Positions 17,785 to 27,202 of a stretch of 64,000 nt of DNA are shown here, piece after piece. The position numbers and the translations under genes were made by a program. Position 1 is the first letter of the stretch, and every line of letters begins with the position of its first letter. The notes under the pieces were generated by a model that was not told where the DNA came from, did no database searches, and worked only from the letters and a program-made list of their open reading frames with translations. The stretch spans positions 1-64,000 of the forward strand of contig NZ_BJCC01000012.1 of assembly GCF_004309355.1 (NCBI RefSeq). The letters are read 5' to 3'. The stretch is from Enterococcus florum. GTDB lineage: Bacteria > Bacillota > Bacilli > Lactobacillales > Enterococcaceae.

Positions 17785-18300
17785 ATGAAAATCGCAATCG
17801 GCTGTGACCATATTGTCACAGATACCAAAATGGCAGTATCAGATTTCTTAAAATCAAAAGGACACGAAGTATTGGATATGGGGACTTATGATTTTACCCG
17901 CACGCATTATCCAATCTATGGAAAAAAAGTTGGTGAAGCAGTCACTAGCGGCGAAGCAGACTTAGGGGTTTGTTTGTGCGGTACTGGCGTTGGGATCAAT
18001 AACGCCGTTAATAAAGTTCCTAGCATCCGCAGTGCATTGGTTCGGGACATGACCACTGCTATTTATGCCAAAGAGGAATTAAATGCCAATGTGATCGGTT
18101 TCGGAGCTCGAATTACAGGTGAATTTTTGATTTGCGACATTATCGACGCGTTCATTAAAGCGGAGTACCAAGAAACAGAAGAAAATAAAAAATTGATCGC
18201 AAAAATCGATCATGTTGAAAAAGCCAGTGCTGACCAGTCCGATCCGCATTTCTTCGATGAATTTATCGAAAAATGGGACCGTGGCGAATACCATGATTAA
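17785..18300 (+). CDS. lacB: Galactose-6-phosphate isomerase subunit LacB
   Basis: A 171-residue protein of exactly the usual LacB length. It starts [20 protein letters not shown], and carries [19 protein letters not shown] (about 64-82), the RpiB-fold active-site loop with its cysteine. It forms the heteromeric isomerase with LacA. It lies 24 bp after lacA and 12 bp before lacC. Confidence 0.93.
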   Translation: MKIAIGCDHIVTDTKMAVSDFLKSKGHEVLDMGTYDFTRTHYPIYGKKVGEAVTSGEADLGVCLCGTGVGINNAVNKVPSIRSALVRDMTTAIYAKEELNANVIGFGARITGEFLICDIIDAFIKAEYQETEENKKLIAKIDHVEKASADQSDPHFFDEFIEKWDRGEYHD

Positions 18301-18312
18301 GAGGGACAGCCG

Positions 18313-19242
18313 ATGATTTTAACAATTACCATGAATCCTTCGATCGACATTTCTTATCCATTGGAAACATTCAAGCTAGATACCGTGAATCGAGTAAAAG
18401 AAGTTCGCAAGACGGCTGGTGGCAAAGGATTGAATGTCACTCGCATCTTAAAGCAGCTAGATGCTGAGGTGATTGCCAGCGGTTTGATCGGTGGATTTTT
18501 AGGCGAAGAAATCAAAAAGGATTTGGATCAAACTAGGATCGCTCATGATTTTCTGCCAATCAGCGGAGAGACCCGCAATTGTATCGCTATTTTACACGAA
18601 GGGCAGCAAACAGAGATTTTGGAAAGCGGCCCGGTTATCTCCGAAGAAGAAGCCTCAGCTTTCTTAGAACACTTCGGAAAATTAGCAGCTAAGGCGGATA
18701 TTATTTCTTTCTCAGGCAGTTTGCCGGAAGGATTGCCGATTGATTTTTATAGTCAAATGCTGCAAGTTTGTCAGCCCAAACCAGTTGTTTTAGATTGTTC
18801 CGGTGCAGCTTTAACAGCGGTACTTAAAGAGGATGTTAAGCCTAAGTTGATCAAACCAAACACCGAAGAGCTAGCTGGATTATTGGGTCGAAGCGTTTTG
18901 AACGATGTGGAGGAACTAAAGGCGGTTTTATCTGAACCAATGTTTACAGGCATCGAATGGATCGTGGTTTCAATGGGCGGTGATGGGGCTTTTGCCAAGC
19001 ATTTCGATAAATTTTATCGGGTGACCATCCCGAAAATCGAGGTCGTCAATCCAGTGGGCTCTGGAGATGCAACCGTGGCTGGACTTACTGCCGCCATCGA
19101 AGCAGGTCTATCCGATGAGGCGGTATTGAAACAGGGAAATGTCTTAGGGATGCTAAACGCGCAAGAAGCAACAACAGGGCACGTTAATTTAGCCAATTAC
19201 CAAATACTATTCGATCAAATCAACATAGAGGAAATAGGATGA
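18313..19242 (+). CDS. lacC: Tagatose-6-phosphate kinase LacC
   Basis: A 309-residue PfkB-family kinase. The N-terminal sugar-binding motif [13 protein letters not shown] is at about residues 36-48, and the ATP/anion-hole motif [12 protein letters not shown] near 248-259 contains the catalytic aspartate. It phosphorylates tagatose 6-phosphate to tagatose 1,6-bisphosphate. The stop codon TGA lies at the first base set of a 156-bp tandem repeat that separates it from lacD. Confidence 0.9.
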   Translation: MILTITMNPSIDISYPLETFKLDTVNRVKEVRKTAGGKGLNVTRILKQLDAEVIASGLIGGFLGEEIKKDLDQTRIAHDFLPISGETRNCIAILHEGQQTEILESGPVISEEEASAFLEHFGKLAAKADIISFSGSLPEGLPIDFYSQMLQVCQPKPVVLDCSGAALTAVLKEDVKPKLIKPNTEELAGLLGRSVLNDVEELKAVLSEPMFTGIEWIVVSMGGDGAFAKHFDKFYRVTIPKIEVVNPVGSGDATVAGLTAAIEAGLSDEAVLKQGNVLGMLNAQEATTGHVNLANYQILFDQINIEEIG

Positions 19243-19703
19243 CAGTTCCGCTTTTGGCAGTGTTTGTAGGAGAAAGAGTATTTAACTAAATTCGTTACTA
19301 CAAAAAGGAAATAAGTTTAGCGGAATGATATACGTGGTGAGAATAAAATTCATTTTTCGGTTTTAGAAAAATGATTACATTAATACGAAGTAGGATGACA
19401 GTTCCGCTTTTAGCAGTGTTTGTAGGAGAAAGAGTATTTAACTGAATTTGTTACGACAAAAAGGGAAAAAGCTTAGCGGAATGATATACGTGATGAGAAT
19501 AAAACTCATTTTTCGGTTTTAGAAAAATGATTACATTAATACGAAGTAGGATGACAGTTCCGCTTTTAGCAGTGTTTGTAAGAGAAAGAGTATTTAACTG
19601 AATTCGTTACTACAAAAAGGAAATAAGTTTAGCGGAATGATATACGTGGTGAGAATAAAACTCATTTTTCGTTTTTTGAAAAATGATTACATTAACACGA
19701 AGT
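19236..19703 (+). repeat. Three tandem 156-bp direct repeats between lacC and lacD
   Basis: The unit AGGATGACAGTTCCGC... begins at 19236, 19392 and 19548 and the array ends at 19703, giving three copies of exactly 156 bp that differ at only a few positions each. Each unit contains TTCCGCT and, about 75 bases later, AGCGGAA, which can pair. A further 8-bp hairpin, CATTTTTC / GAAAAATG, is intact in the first two units and near intact in the third. The last unit joins the lacD Shine-Dalgarno AGGAGG. The array looks like repeated duplication of the native lacC-lacD spacer and may tune lacD expression. Confidence 0.9.
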
Positions 19704-19717
19704 AGGAGGAACTGGAA

Positions 19718-20713
19718 ATGAACGAAGAAAAACGTCAATTTATCAAACAACTGTGTAATGAAGATGGAGTAATCGGAGCATTAGCCATCGACCAACGTGG
19801 TGCGTTAAAAAAAATGATCACGAAATTCAAAGGCAGCGATGCTGAAGAATCAGAAATCATTGAATTTAAGGAAATTGTCTCTTCTCAATTAACTAACTAT
19901 GCCTCATCAATTTTATTGGACCCAGAATACGGGTTGCCAGCTGCGGACGCGAGAGCTGAAAATGCTGGTTTGTTATTAGCTTATGAAAAAACGGGCTATG
20001 ATGCGTCGACTCCCGGACGATTGCCTGATTTATTATCGATCTGGTCAGTCAAACGGTTGAAGGAAGCGGGAGCTGATGCCTGCAAGTTCTTACTTTATTA
20101 TGATGTCGATGAAACAGAAGAAATCAATAATCAGAAACATGCCTTCATCGAACGGATTGGTTCAGAATGTCAGGCGGAAAATCTGCCCTTCTTCCTTGAA
20201 TTGGTTTCTTATGATGCGGGTATTTCCGACGCGACCTCGAAAGAATATGCAATCAAAAAACCGCATAAAGTGATCGAAATGATGAAGGAATTTTCTGATC
20301 CCCGTTATGGTGTTGATGTATTGAAGGTAGAAGTACCTGTCAACATGAATTTTGTCGAAGGCTATGCAACAGGCGAAGTGGTTCATACGAAAGCCGAAGC
20401 CGCTAATTTCTTCAAGGAGCAAGCTGAAGCTACTAATTTACCATTTATTTTCTTGAGCGCTGGGGTGAAAGCTGAGCTGTTCCAAGAAACTTTGCGCTTT
20501 GCCAAAAACGCTGGCTCCACTTTCAATGGTGTACTTTGTGGCCGGGCGACCTGGGCAGACGGAGTAGAAAGTTATATCGCTGACGGCAAGGACGCCGCAA
20601 TTGAATGGATGAATACGCAAGGTCGTAAAAATATTGAAAAATTAAACGCTGTGTTAAAGGAAACAGCTACTCCGGTAGAGGTATTAGAAGCGACCTTTAT
20701 ATTAGGAAAATGA
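19718..20713 (+). CDS. lacD: Tagatose-1,6-bisphosphate aldolase LacD
   Basis: A 331-residue class I aldolase, close to the 326 residues usual for LacD. It has [15 protein letters not shown] near the start, [28 protein letters not shown], and [17 protein letters not shown] with the presumed Schiff-base lysine. It cleaves tagatose 1,6-bisphosphate to dihydroxyacetone phosphate and glyceraldehyde 3-phosphate, finishing the pathway. AGGAGG precedes the ATG. Its distance from lacC is due to the tandem repeats. Confidence 0.93.
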   Translation: MNEEKRQFIKQLCNEDGVIGALAIDQRGALKKMITKFKGSDAEESEIIEFKEIVSSQLTNYASSILLDPEYGLPAADARAENAGLLLAYEKTGYDASTPGRLPDLLSIWSVKRLKEAGADACKFLLYYDVDETEEINNQKHAFIERIGSECQAENLPFFLELVSYDAGISDATSKEYAIKKPHKVIEMMKEFSDPRYGVDVLKVEVPVNMNFVEGYATGEVVHTKAEAANFFKEQAEATNLPFIFLSAGVKAELFQETLRFAKNAGSTFNGVLCGRATWADGVESYIADGKDAAIEWMNTQGRKNIEKLNAVLKETATPVEVLEATFILGK

Positions 20714-20731
20714 ACAAAGAACACTATGGAC

Positions 20732-21270
20732 ATGAACGCGTTAATAAAGAAGGCTTTGATGGTTGTTCATGTTACGAATTTCATTTTCATTTCCGTCACC
20801 CAACTAATCTTCACCAGCTTATTTCATCATACAGCTAAACGGGATGTGGAAGAATACTTGATTGTTAAAGGGATGAAGACACAATGGTTGTAGACGATTT
20901 TACTGCTGATGAATCATATGCATACTTTTAATCCACAGTTGGTGGCGGAAACTGGCGAGTATCAGATATTTTACGATGTGGACGGAAAAATCGGTAATAT
21001 GGCGACCGAAGATGTTGGGAAAGCCATGGTAAAAGTATCCAATCAAGTATGCGATAAAAAGGCGAAAATCGCTTATATCGACGTGAAGGATTTCTTAGAT
21101 TAGAGTCAAGCGAACGATCTTTTCTCTAGAAGATACTTCAAGCATTTAGTTCATTCCTACTCAACTTGAGATTTGGACGGAAATCCCAATGTGTTGACGT
21201 AGCTGTTGGGACATGAACCAACGACTTTTGAAGATTAGGCAAAAAGAAAAATTGAACAAATATTCTTAAA
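20732..21270 (+). pseudogene. Decayed NmrA-like NAD(P)H-binding oxidoreductase
   Basis: Broken frames across this stretch follow one another in the order expected for an NmrA-type atypical short-chain dehydrogenase: FHHTAKRDVEEYL, then FNPQLVAETGEYQIFYDVDGK and NMATEDVGKAMVKV (open frame 20909-21103), then LLGHEPTTFED and AKRKIEQIF. Stop codons and frameshifts separate the pieces and the N-terminal nucleotide-binding part is missing. Assignment is by pattern only. Confidence 0.45.
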
Positions 21271-21612
21271 GGGTCGAGAGGAAAGAATTCCTATCGGCCT
21301 TTTAGGGTTAATTTGTGCTACCTGAGTACATGTGTTCTGCTGACTGATGCTCAAAAGGGGATTTTTTCATTAGTTAATAAATCAGCTGGTAATCGAATTT
21401 GATAAGAATGATAAAGTGCTCAGCGTTGCTTTGTAAGCATCCTATAGTTAGCCGTATTTAAAAGTCCCGCGGTCATCTTGTATAGTTAAGGATGATTGCT
21501 GAACTTATTAATAGTTTGCTTGGACAGTATCATTCCATAGAAAGACCCCTGTAGTTGATACCATAAGTTTAACAGCCGTTTAAGGAGGAGGGAGAGGAAA
21601 CGACACGCCTTG
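21271..21612. other. Non-coding stretch, nothing recognised
   Basis: AT-rich sequence with frequent stops in all frames between two decayed genes. No promoter, repeat or RNA gene can be supported. Confidence 0.4.
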
Positions 21613-21782
21613 CTATAAGACGTTTACGTTGTCTTGGATCATCGAAGTTGCTCCAAAATAATTCTTTGATTTTTTTTTGATACGATATGCAACGGTATTT
21701 TTGTACACATGCAGCGGTTCAGCGATACTGTCGAGATGGTGATCACACTTAATATAAACTTGCATGGTTTCTAAATGAGCCA
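21613..21782 (-). pseudogene. PucR/CdaR-type regulator, C-terminal HTH remnant
   Basis: The minus strand reads LAHLETMQVYIKCDHHLDSI, then AEPLHVYKNTVAYRIKKKSK to a stop. This is the C-terminal helix-turn-helix of PucR/CdaR-type regulators (HLETL-VYLE-DHHL-KTAE-L-VHRNTVAYRI in intact members). No upstream part of the gene is present, so it is a relic. Confidence 0.6.
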
Positions 21783-21936
21783 ATTTTATGATTCATTCTA
21801 AAAAAGAACCGAATGATTTTAATCGAAAACCGACAAAATGACTAGTCAAAAATACTTCTTTTGACCTATGAAAAAAATGAAATTCTCTTGCATAATAGAG
21901 TCATGAAGAAAGAGAGTCCAACAAGGAGGCACTAGC

Positions 21937-23493
21937 ATGGCGATACGAAAAGAAATTTTAGAAGCAATCAAGGATGGTACGATCACACCTGAAGAAGGAT
22001 TGGAATTATTAGAACAAATCGAGCAGTCGGATGAAATAGATTTAGAAATGGACCACAAGGAAGAAGTAAAACCGGAATCCAAGGAAAGTGAGACAGAATT
22101 AAAAACACAGGAAGATCAGGTACCAGACGAACCACAGGATCAGGTGGCAAATTTGATCGATGAATGGCTGACCAGCGATCATGAAAAGCGGGTGGATCAT
22201 TCCGAGGACAACAAAGAAAGCTCGTCCTCTTCTGGTAAAGCGACTTCTAAAGAAAACGATACATTGAAAAAAATCCATGCAATCGATCAGCAGATTCAAC
22301 CGATCAATGAGCTGCTGAAGGAAAAGCAAGAAATTCATCGAAACTTGAAGCTAGAGGCCGAATTAGAAATCATTTCTGAAGAAAATGCTGCATTGTATGA
22401 ACAAACCAAAGAGGAAATAGCGGAGCTGGAAGCGAAAATCGATCAATTGAAGAAAGACAAGGAAGTTGTTGAACGAGATTTCTATTCCATTCCCGTCTGG
22501 CATACCGAACCGACAGATTATGAAGAGCTGTATGAGGATGACGAGGAGGAAGAGCAGCCGAGAGAACCGGTCAATGACCTCAGCACGCGAATCAATCAAT
22601 TGGTCAATCGGACTTTGAAAACCGTTACGGATACAGTGGATGGGAAATTTACGGAATTCGGCATGCCGAGCGTTGGAAGAACAAGCTTCGAACATCAGTT
22701 TACGTTCCGCGAAAGCAGCGTGACTGATCTGGATATCAAATTGGCCAACGGAATGGTTGTTCTTAAAACTTGGCCAAGATCGGATATCAATGTGGAAGCG
22801 GAGATCGAATTTCACGGAGACGTGTACGGCACCGACCCGCTCGAAGCATTTTTAGAACGCAGCCAGATCGAGGTGGAGGAAGATCAGCTGTTGTTTCATG
22901 TCCATAATAAGCGAATCCATGCAGAATTAACGTTCTATTTGCCAGAGAAAATTTACGACCATCTGGTGATTCGGTTGTTAAACAGTGAATTGGTCGTGGA
23001 AGAAATTGCAGCTAAAGACATGTATATCAAGGCTGTGAACGGTGATCTTCAGTTAGACACGGTCAATGCTGCGTTGTTAGAAATCCAAGGAACAGATAAC
23101 GAGATCGAACTTCACAATGGATCAATCAACGATTCGATCATCGAGACAGTCAACGGATCGATTACTTCTAAAGCAGACGTAGTCAACCTCGATGCATCGA
23201 TCGTCAACGGCGAGATCCGCATCACAGCAGGGAATCCGGACTTGAAACGAATTCGTGCGAACTCGTTAAATGGCAATGTGAAAGTTTCCCTTCCTACGAT
23301 GATTGGATTGGAAGGCGTTGCAAAAACCGATTTAGGAGAAATCAATTACCGTCTTTCTGATTTTCAAACAGTCAGGGAGCGTAGAGATGCTAGACAACGT
23401 CTGTTTCATTTTAGAAGGGAAGCTGGATCGACTGCTCAAATTGATGTATCTTCGAAGACCGGCAGCATTTTTCTGAAAGATTTTGATAGATAG
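21937..23493 (+). CDS. liaX: LiaX-type envelope-stress surface protein
   Basis: A 518-residue protein. Residues 1-30 form a SHOCT-like helix pair (MAIRKEILEAIKDGTITPEE, LELLEQIEQ). Then comes a long acidic and coiled-coil region (about 30-200), and a C-terminal beta-strand DUF4097 domain (about 240-515) with repeating VNG turns. This layout and length fit enterococcal LiaX, which controls the LiaFSR cell-envelope response and daptomycin or antimicrobial-peptide adaptation. A PspC protein (LiaY) follows 12 bp later, as in the known liaXYZ operon. The third gene, liaZ, is not found after it. AAGGAGG precedes the ATG. Confidence 0.82.
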   Translation: MAIRKEILEAIKDGTITPEEGLELLEQIEQSDEIDLEMDHKEEVKPESKESETELKTQEDQVPDEPQDQVANLIDEWLTSDHEKRVDHSEDNKESSSSSGKATSKENDTLKKIHAIDQQIQPINELLKEKQEIHRNLKLEAELEIISEENAALYEQTKEEIAELEAKIDQLKKDKEVVERDFYSIPVWHTEPTDYEELYEDDEEEEQPREPVNDLSTRINQLVNRTLKTVTDTVDGKFTEFGMPSVGRTSFEHQFTFRESSVTDLDIKLANGMVVLKTWPRSDINVEAEIEFHGDVYGTDPLEAFLERSQIEVEEDQLLFHVHNKRIHAELTFYLPEKIYDHLVIRLLNSELVVEEIAAKDMYIKAVNGDLQLDTVNAALLEIQGTDNEIELHNGSINDSIIETVNGSITSKADVVNLDASIVNGEIRITAGNPDLKRIRANSLNGNVKVSLPTMIGLEGVAKTDLGEINYRLSDFQTVRERRDARQRLFHFRREAGSTAQIDVSSKTGSIFLKDFDR

Positions 23494-23505
23494 AGGAGAA
23501 TAGAG

Positions 23506-23802
23506 ATGACTAGAAAATTAACCAAATCAAAAAGCAATGTTGTTCTGACTGGTGCTTTAGCAGGGATTGCTGAATATATAGGGATCGATCCAACCATCGC
23601 ACGCATCTTGTTTATTTTTGCGACGATCGGATTGCAAGGAAGCCCGATTTTTATTTACTTATTATTCGCAGTATTGATGCCAAAAGCAGATGTGAACCAT
23701 GGGCGCTACCGAACTCCATATGATCGTCCGCAGCCATCAAAAGCTCGGAAAAACAGCAAAAAAGCGGCTCGTGTGGAGGATGGCGAGTGGAGTGATTTTT
23801 AG
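23506..23802 (+). CDS. liaY: PspC-domain membrane protein (LiaY-like)
   Basis: A 98-residue protein with a PspC domain: KSNVVLTGALAGIAEYIGIDPTIARILFIFATI (about 9-41), then a second hydrophobic stretch and a basic tail rich in lysine and arginine. PspC proteins act in membrane-stress responses; in enterococci LiaY links LiaX to cardiolipin remodelling. It is co-transcribed with liaX and followed by a terminator, so the operon ends here. Confidence 0.82.
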   Translation: MTRKLTKSKSNVVLTGALAGIAEYIGIDPTIARILFIFATIGLQGSPIFIYLLFAVLMPKADVNHGRYRTPYDRPQPSKARKNSKKAARVEDGEWSDF

Positions 23803-23813
23803 AAATAAGTTCA

Positions 23814-23849
23814 AAAAGAGGCTGATCCGTTCAATGGGTCAGCCTTTTT
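23814..23849 (+). terminator. Intrinsic terminator after liaXY
   Basis: AGGCTGATCC and GGGTCAGCCT form a stem with one G-T pair, followed by TTTTT. Confidence 0.8.
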
Positions 23850-23977
23850 GTATGGGTCAAAGCTGCAACGAAAGACTTTTTTAGTCTCAGTTTTTGCTTC
23901 TTACGACGATTCCTAGTACAATAGCTTTGTTTTGAATGTGAATCACCCTCTGTGTAGGGGAGGAGGACAAAGTCAAT

Positions 23978-24955
23978 ATGATAACAAATTTTTGGTCAGA
24001 TCTGCCGAAGCCTTTTTTTATTTTGGCTCCGATGGAAGACGTGACAGATGTGGTCTTTCGCCATGTCGTGAAGGAGGCTGGAGCTCCGGATGTATTTTTC
24101 ACTGAGTTTACGAATTCAGATAGCTTTTGTCATCCTGACGGAATCGAAAGTGTTCGAGGAAGGCTGGTCTTTACGGAAGATGAGCAGCCAATGGTGGCGC
24201 ATATCTGGGGGGACAACCCAGCATTTTTCAAGGAAATGAGTATCGCCTTGGCAGAAATGGGTTTCCAAGGAATCGATTTAAATATGGGATGTCCGGTTCC
24301 AAACGTGGCAGAGCGGGGAAAGGGCAGCGGCTTGATCCTGCGTCCTGAAGTTGCGGCAGAGTTGATTGAAGCGACTAAGGCGAGTGGCCTGCCAGTTAGT
24401 GTCAAGACGCGGATTGGTTTCACTGAAACTGCTGAACTTGGGGATTGGATCAGTCATTTATTAAAGCAGGATATTGCCAACCTTTCTGTTCACTTGCGGA
24501 CTAGAAAGGAAATGAGCAAGGTGGATGCGCATTGGGAAGTTATTCCTCAGATTGTGAGTCTGCGCGATAAGATCGCTCCACATACTCGAATCACTATCAA
24601 CGGGGATATCCAGGATCGCAAAATGGGCTTGGAGCTGGCAAAGCGATACGGTGTCGACGGCATTATGATCGGTCGAGGGATTTTTAAAAATCCGTATGCT
24701 TTTGAACAGGTCCCAAAAGAGCATACAGTCAAGGAACGGATCGGCTTGCTGCGCTTGCAGCTGGATCTGCAGGATCGCTATGCAGAGCAAGTTCCTCGTA
24801 CAATCGTCGGCCTGCATCGTTTCTTTAAAATCTATATCAAAGGATTCTCTGGAGCCAATGAGTTGCGGATCCAACTAATGCACACGACGTCAGCAGAGGA
24901 CGTCCGAGCTGTTTTAGACCGCTTCGAGCAAGAAAATCGTGAAGTCTTAGAATAG
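23978..24955 (+). CDS. tRNA-dihydrouridine synthase
   Basis: A 325-residue FMN-dependent Dus enzyme. The opening [15 protein letters not shown] is the FMN-binding family start, and [22 protein letters not shown] (about 97-118) holds the catalytic cysteine. Further marks are [17 protein letters not shown] in the usual HgRTr position, and [16 protein letters not shown]. It reduces uridines in tRNA to dihydrouridine. GGGGAGGAGG precedes the ATG. It is transcribed alone. Which Dus subgroup and which tRNA position it serves is not decided. Confidence 0.9.
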   Translation: MITNFWSDLPKPFFILAPMEDVTDVVFRHVVKEAGAPDVFFTEFTNSDSFCHPDGIESVRGRLVFTEDEQPMVAHIWGDNPAFFKEMSIALAEMGFQGIDLNMGCPVPNVAERGKGSGLILRPEVAAELIEATKASGLPVSVKTRIGFTETAELGDWISHLLKQDIANLSVHLRTRKEMSKVDAHWEVIPQIVSLRDKIAPHTRITINGDIQDRKMGLELAKRYGVDGIMIGRGIFKNPYAFEQVPKEHTVKERIGLLRLQLDLQDRYAEQVPRTIVGLHRFFKIYIKGFSGANELRIQLMHTTSAEDVRAVLDRFEQENREVLE

Positions 24956-24966
24956 AATCAATAGGT

Positions 24967-24998
24967 AAAGGATCGCTGATTAGCGGTCCTTTAATTTG
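24967..24998 (+). terminator. Intrinsic terminator after dus
   Basis: AAAGGATCGCT (24967-24977), loop GATT, AGCGGTCCTTT (24982-24992), then AATTT. One G-T pair in an 11-bp stem. Confidence 0.7.
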
Positions 24999-25109
24999 TG
25001 GAATTTGAGCAGCGACTATGATTTTATCATTATTTTGTCTTTTTCTTGTGAAATTGATAGATTGTAGCCTTCTTGTTGATGGAACGTATAGATTTTCACG
25101 GTGATTGGC

Positions 25110-25275
25110 TATAATGAGGTGAACAACTAAATATTTCGCATGTAAGATGAGGGAATGGGGTGAGAATCCCCAACAGACCCTTTCTACTGTATGAGCTGAC
25201 GAAATCTCAAGGTGTCACTTCACGGGAAGACGAGAAAGTAGGTTGAAGCGAAGTCAGGATACCTGTCCTATGTGC
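25110..25275 (+). promoter_or_regulatory. Cobalamin riboswitch
   Basis: Downstream of a -10-like TATAAT (25110-25115) the sequence contains the core of a B12 riboswitch: GGGAATGGGGTGAGAATCCC, then CAACAGACCC (25152-25182), and the B12 box GAAGTCAGGATACCTGTC (25251-25268). It lies about 210 bp before cbiM, the cobalt importer gene, and a terminator stem lies between. Binding of a cobalamin would be expected to favour termination and shut off cobalt uptake. Confidence 0.9.
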
Positions 25276-25350
25276 CAAAAATGATTGTATTGGGAAAATC
25301 GTTTTGCAGGTGAATACATTCCATCAAAGGATTACTTTGCCATATTGATC

Positions 25351-25390
25351 GATGCTGAACGGATTTTCGAATACGTTCGGCATCTTTTTT
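25351..25390 (+). terminator. Riboswitch-controlled terminator before cbiM
   Basis: GATGCTGAACG (25351-25361) pairs with CGTTCGGCATC (25374-25384), followed by six T. It is placed between the riboswitch and cbiM, as an expression-platform terminator should be. Confidence 0.85.
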
Positions 25391-25481
25391 GATACCGTCG
25401 TTTGTCGTAAGGAAAGTGGTTTGATCAAGTGTTGGAGGGCGATTCAAGTAAAAAGGTTTTACAAGAAGGGAAGAATGAGCG

Positions 25482-26225
25482 ATGAAGCGAAATAAGTATG
25501 GGAAACTGATTCTTTTAGCTGCTATTATGATATTCTTGATGCCGCAACAAGCCTACGCAATGCATATTATGGAGGGCTTTCTGCCTTTTGGCTGGTGTTT
25601 ATTCTGGTATGCGATGTTTGCACCGTTTTTCATTTTCGGGCTGATGAAGATCAAAAAAATGACAGCGGAAAATCCGCAAAATAAAATTTTGTTGGCTTTT
25701 AGCGGGGCATTTATTTTTATTTTGTCAGCGTTAAAGATTCCATCGGTTACTGGATCAACTTCTCATCCAACAGGAGTTGGGTTAGGTACTGCATTGTTTG
25801 GACCAAGCGTGATCAGTGTTTTAGGAACGATCTGCTTGTTGTTTCAAGCATTGCTGCTGGCGCATGGCGGGATCACTACATTGGGGGCTAATGCCTTTTC
25901 GATGGCTGTTGTAGGTCCTTTTGTTGGATATGCGGTCTATCAGGTGATGAGAAAAACGGGTGTTTCCGTGACGATTAGTCTTTTCACTTGTGCCTTTTTG
26001 GCAGATCTGGCGACTTATCTAATGACATCTATTCAGTTGGGGATTGTTTTTCCGGATCCGTCTGGCGGGATGATTGGGGCAATCGCCAAATTTATGGGGG
26101 TCTTTCTTTTGACTCAATTGCCGATTGCTATTGCAGAGGGGTTGTTGACTGTCGTTGCTTATAATTTGATCGCTGCGAATTATCCAGCCAAAGAAGGAGG
26201 TCTCTTGCATGAAGGCAGAAAGTAA
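25482..26225 (+). CDS. cbiM: Cobalt ECF transporter substrate-binding membrane subunit CbiM
   Basis: A 247-residue membrane protein. After an N-terminal hydrophobic signal, the mature end AMHIMEGFLPFGW carries the His residues that bind Co2+ in CbiM. KIPSVTGSTSHPTGVGLG (about 85-102) and ALLLAHGGITTLGAN are family motifs. It captures cobalt for B12 synthesis or salvage. Control by the upstream cobalamin riboswitch supports cobalt rather than nickel. Overlaps cbiN. Confidence 0.93.
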   Translation: MKRNKYGKLILLAAIMIFLMPQQAYAMHIMEGFLPFGWCLFWYAMFAPFFIFGLMKIKKMTAENPQNKILLAFSGAFIFILSALKIPSVTGSTSHPTGVGLGTALFGPSVISVLGTICLLFQALLLAHGGITTLGANAFSMAVVGPFVGYAVYQVMRKTGVSVTISLFTCAFLADLATYLMTSIQLGIVFPDPSGGMIGAIAKFMGVFLLTQLPIAIAEGLLTVVAYNLIAANYPAKEGGLLHEGRK

Positions 26226-26517
26226 AACACAATCAAAAACAGGGTTGAATATCATTTTGCTGTTGGCAGTCGTGCTGTTGATGGTGGGAGCGCTGCTGAT
26301 TAATCAAAACGGTGAGTATGGTGGATCAGACGGGCAGGCAGAAGAAATGATCACAGAGCTGAATCCAGACTATACCCCGTGGTTTGAATCACTGTTAGAA
26401 CCAAAAAGCGGAGAGATCGAAAGCTTATTATTCACCCTGCAAGGAAGTCTAGGTGTGGGGATTATTACTTACATTTTAGGATATTACAAAGGAAAGAAGA
26501 AACATGCTGCCGATTGA
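26209..26517 (+). CDS. cbiN: Cobalt transporter subunit CbiN
   Basis: A 102-residue protein with two hydrophobic helices around an extracytoplasmic loop (EYGGSDGQAEEMI, near 35-47, and NPDYTPWFESLLEPKSGEIESLLF). This is the CbiN pattern. It assists CbiM in loading cobalt. GGAGG lies in the end of cbiM, and both ends of the gene overlap its neighbours. Confidence 0.9.
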   Translation: MKAESKTQSKTGLNIILLLAVVLLMVGALLINQNGEYGGSDGQAEEMITELNPDYTPWFESLLEPKSGEIESLLFTLQGSLGVGIITYILGYYKGKKKHAAD

Positions 26518-27181
26518 TCAGATTGCTTACGGGAATCGACTGCTGGATCTCTCGCCAGAACGAAAAGGTGTTGCTTATTTATGCCTATTGCTGCTTTGCT
26601 TTTTTACCAATCCAAAAGTTCAAATCGGCTTAGTGTTGATTTTGTCAGCAACCACGATCTATGTTGCAAGAGTCACTTTTCGTCGTTACCTCAAATGGTT
26701 GTTGATTCCACTCCCCTTTCTTTTGATCAGTGTACTGTCGATCATTCTATCGGTCGATTCAGATCCAGCAGTGTTTCTGGCTGCGATTCCTTTTTTCAAA
26801 AGCTTTCTAGGAATTTCGCAGACCTTGTTAGAGACAGCTATACATTTATTCTTTCGATCCTTGAGCTGTTTGACCAGCACCTATCTTTTCGTTCTAACGG
26901 TGCCCTTTCAACAAATCCTGTACCTCATGAAACGATGTTGTCTTCCGAGGGTATTGATCGAGATCACGATGTTGATGTACCGCTTCATTTTTATCTTTTT
27001 GGACGAAGTGTCGGTACTGAAAAAATCGCAGGAAATGCGTTTTGGCTATCGAGGATTAAAGAACAGTTATCATTCGTTAGGGTTGCTGCTGCGGGTATTG
27101 TTCCAACAGACCTTTACGCGAGTTCACCGAATGAATGTCTCATTGGAAATGAAATTTTTTAGCGGTGATTTTCCCCTTTGA
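26504..27181 (+). CDS. cbiQ: Cobalt ECF transporter transmembrane subunit CbiQ
   Basis: A 225-residue T-subunit. Several hydrophobic segments are followed by the coupling region with MLMYRFIFIFLDEV and MRFGYRG, which contact the ATPase. It is short compared with typical 250-residue CbiQ proteins but no break is seen. It begins inside the end of cbiN and precedes the ATPase gene by 21 bp. Confidence 0.88.
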   Translation: MLPIDQIAYGNRLLDLSPERKGVAYLCLLLLCFFTNPKVQIGLVLILSATTIYVARVTFRRYLKWLLIPLPFLLISVLSIILSVDSDPAVFLAAIPFFKSFLGISQTLLETAIHLFFRSLSCLTSTYLFVLTVPFQQILYLMKRCCLPRVLIEITMLMYRFIFIFLDEVSVLKKSQEMRFGYRGLKNSYHSLGLLLRVLFQQTFTRVHRMNVSLEMKFFSGDFPL

Positions 27182-27202
27182 CCCGCGGAGGAAGGTTGAC
27201 TT

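Noticed and set aside
26581-27162. 193-codon frame overlapping cbiQ
   Set aside because: It shares the stretch with cbiQ in another phase; cbiQ fits the order cbiM-cbiN-cbiQ-cbiO and has the T-subunit motifs.
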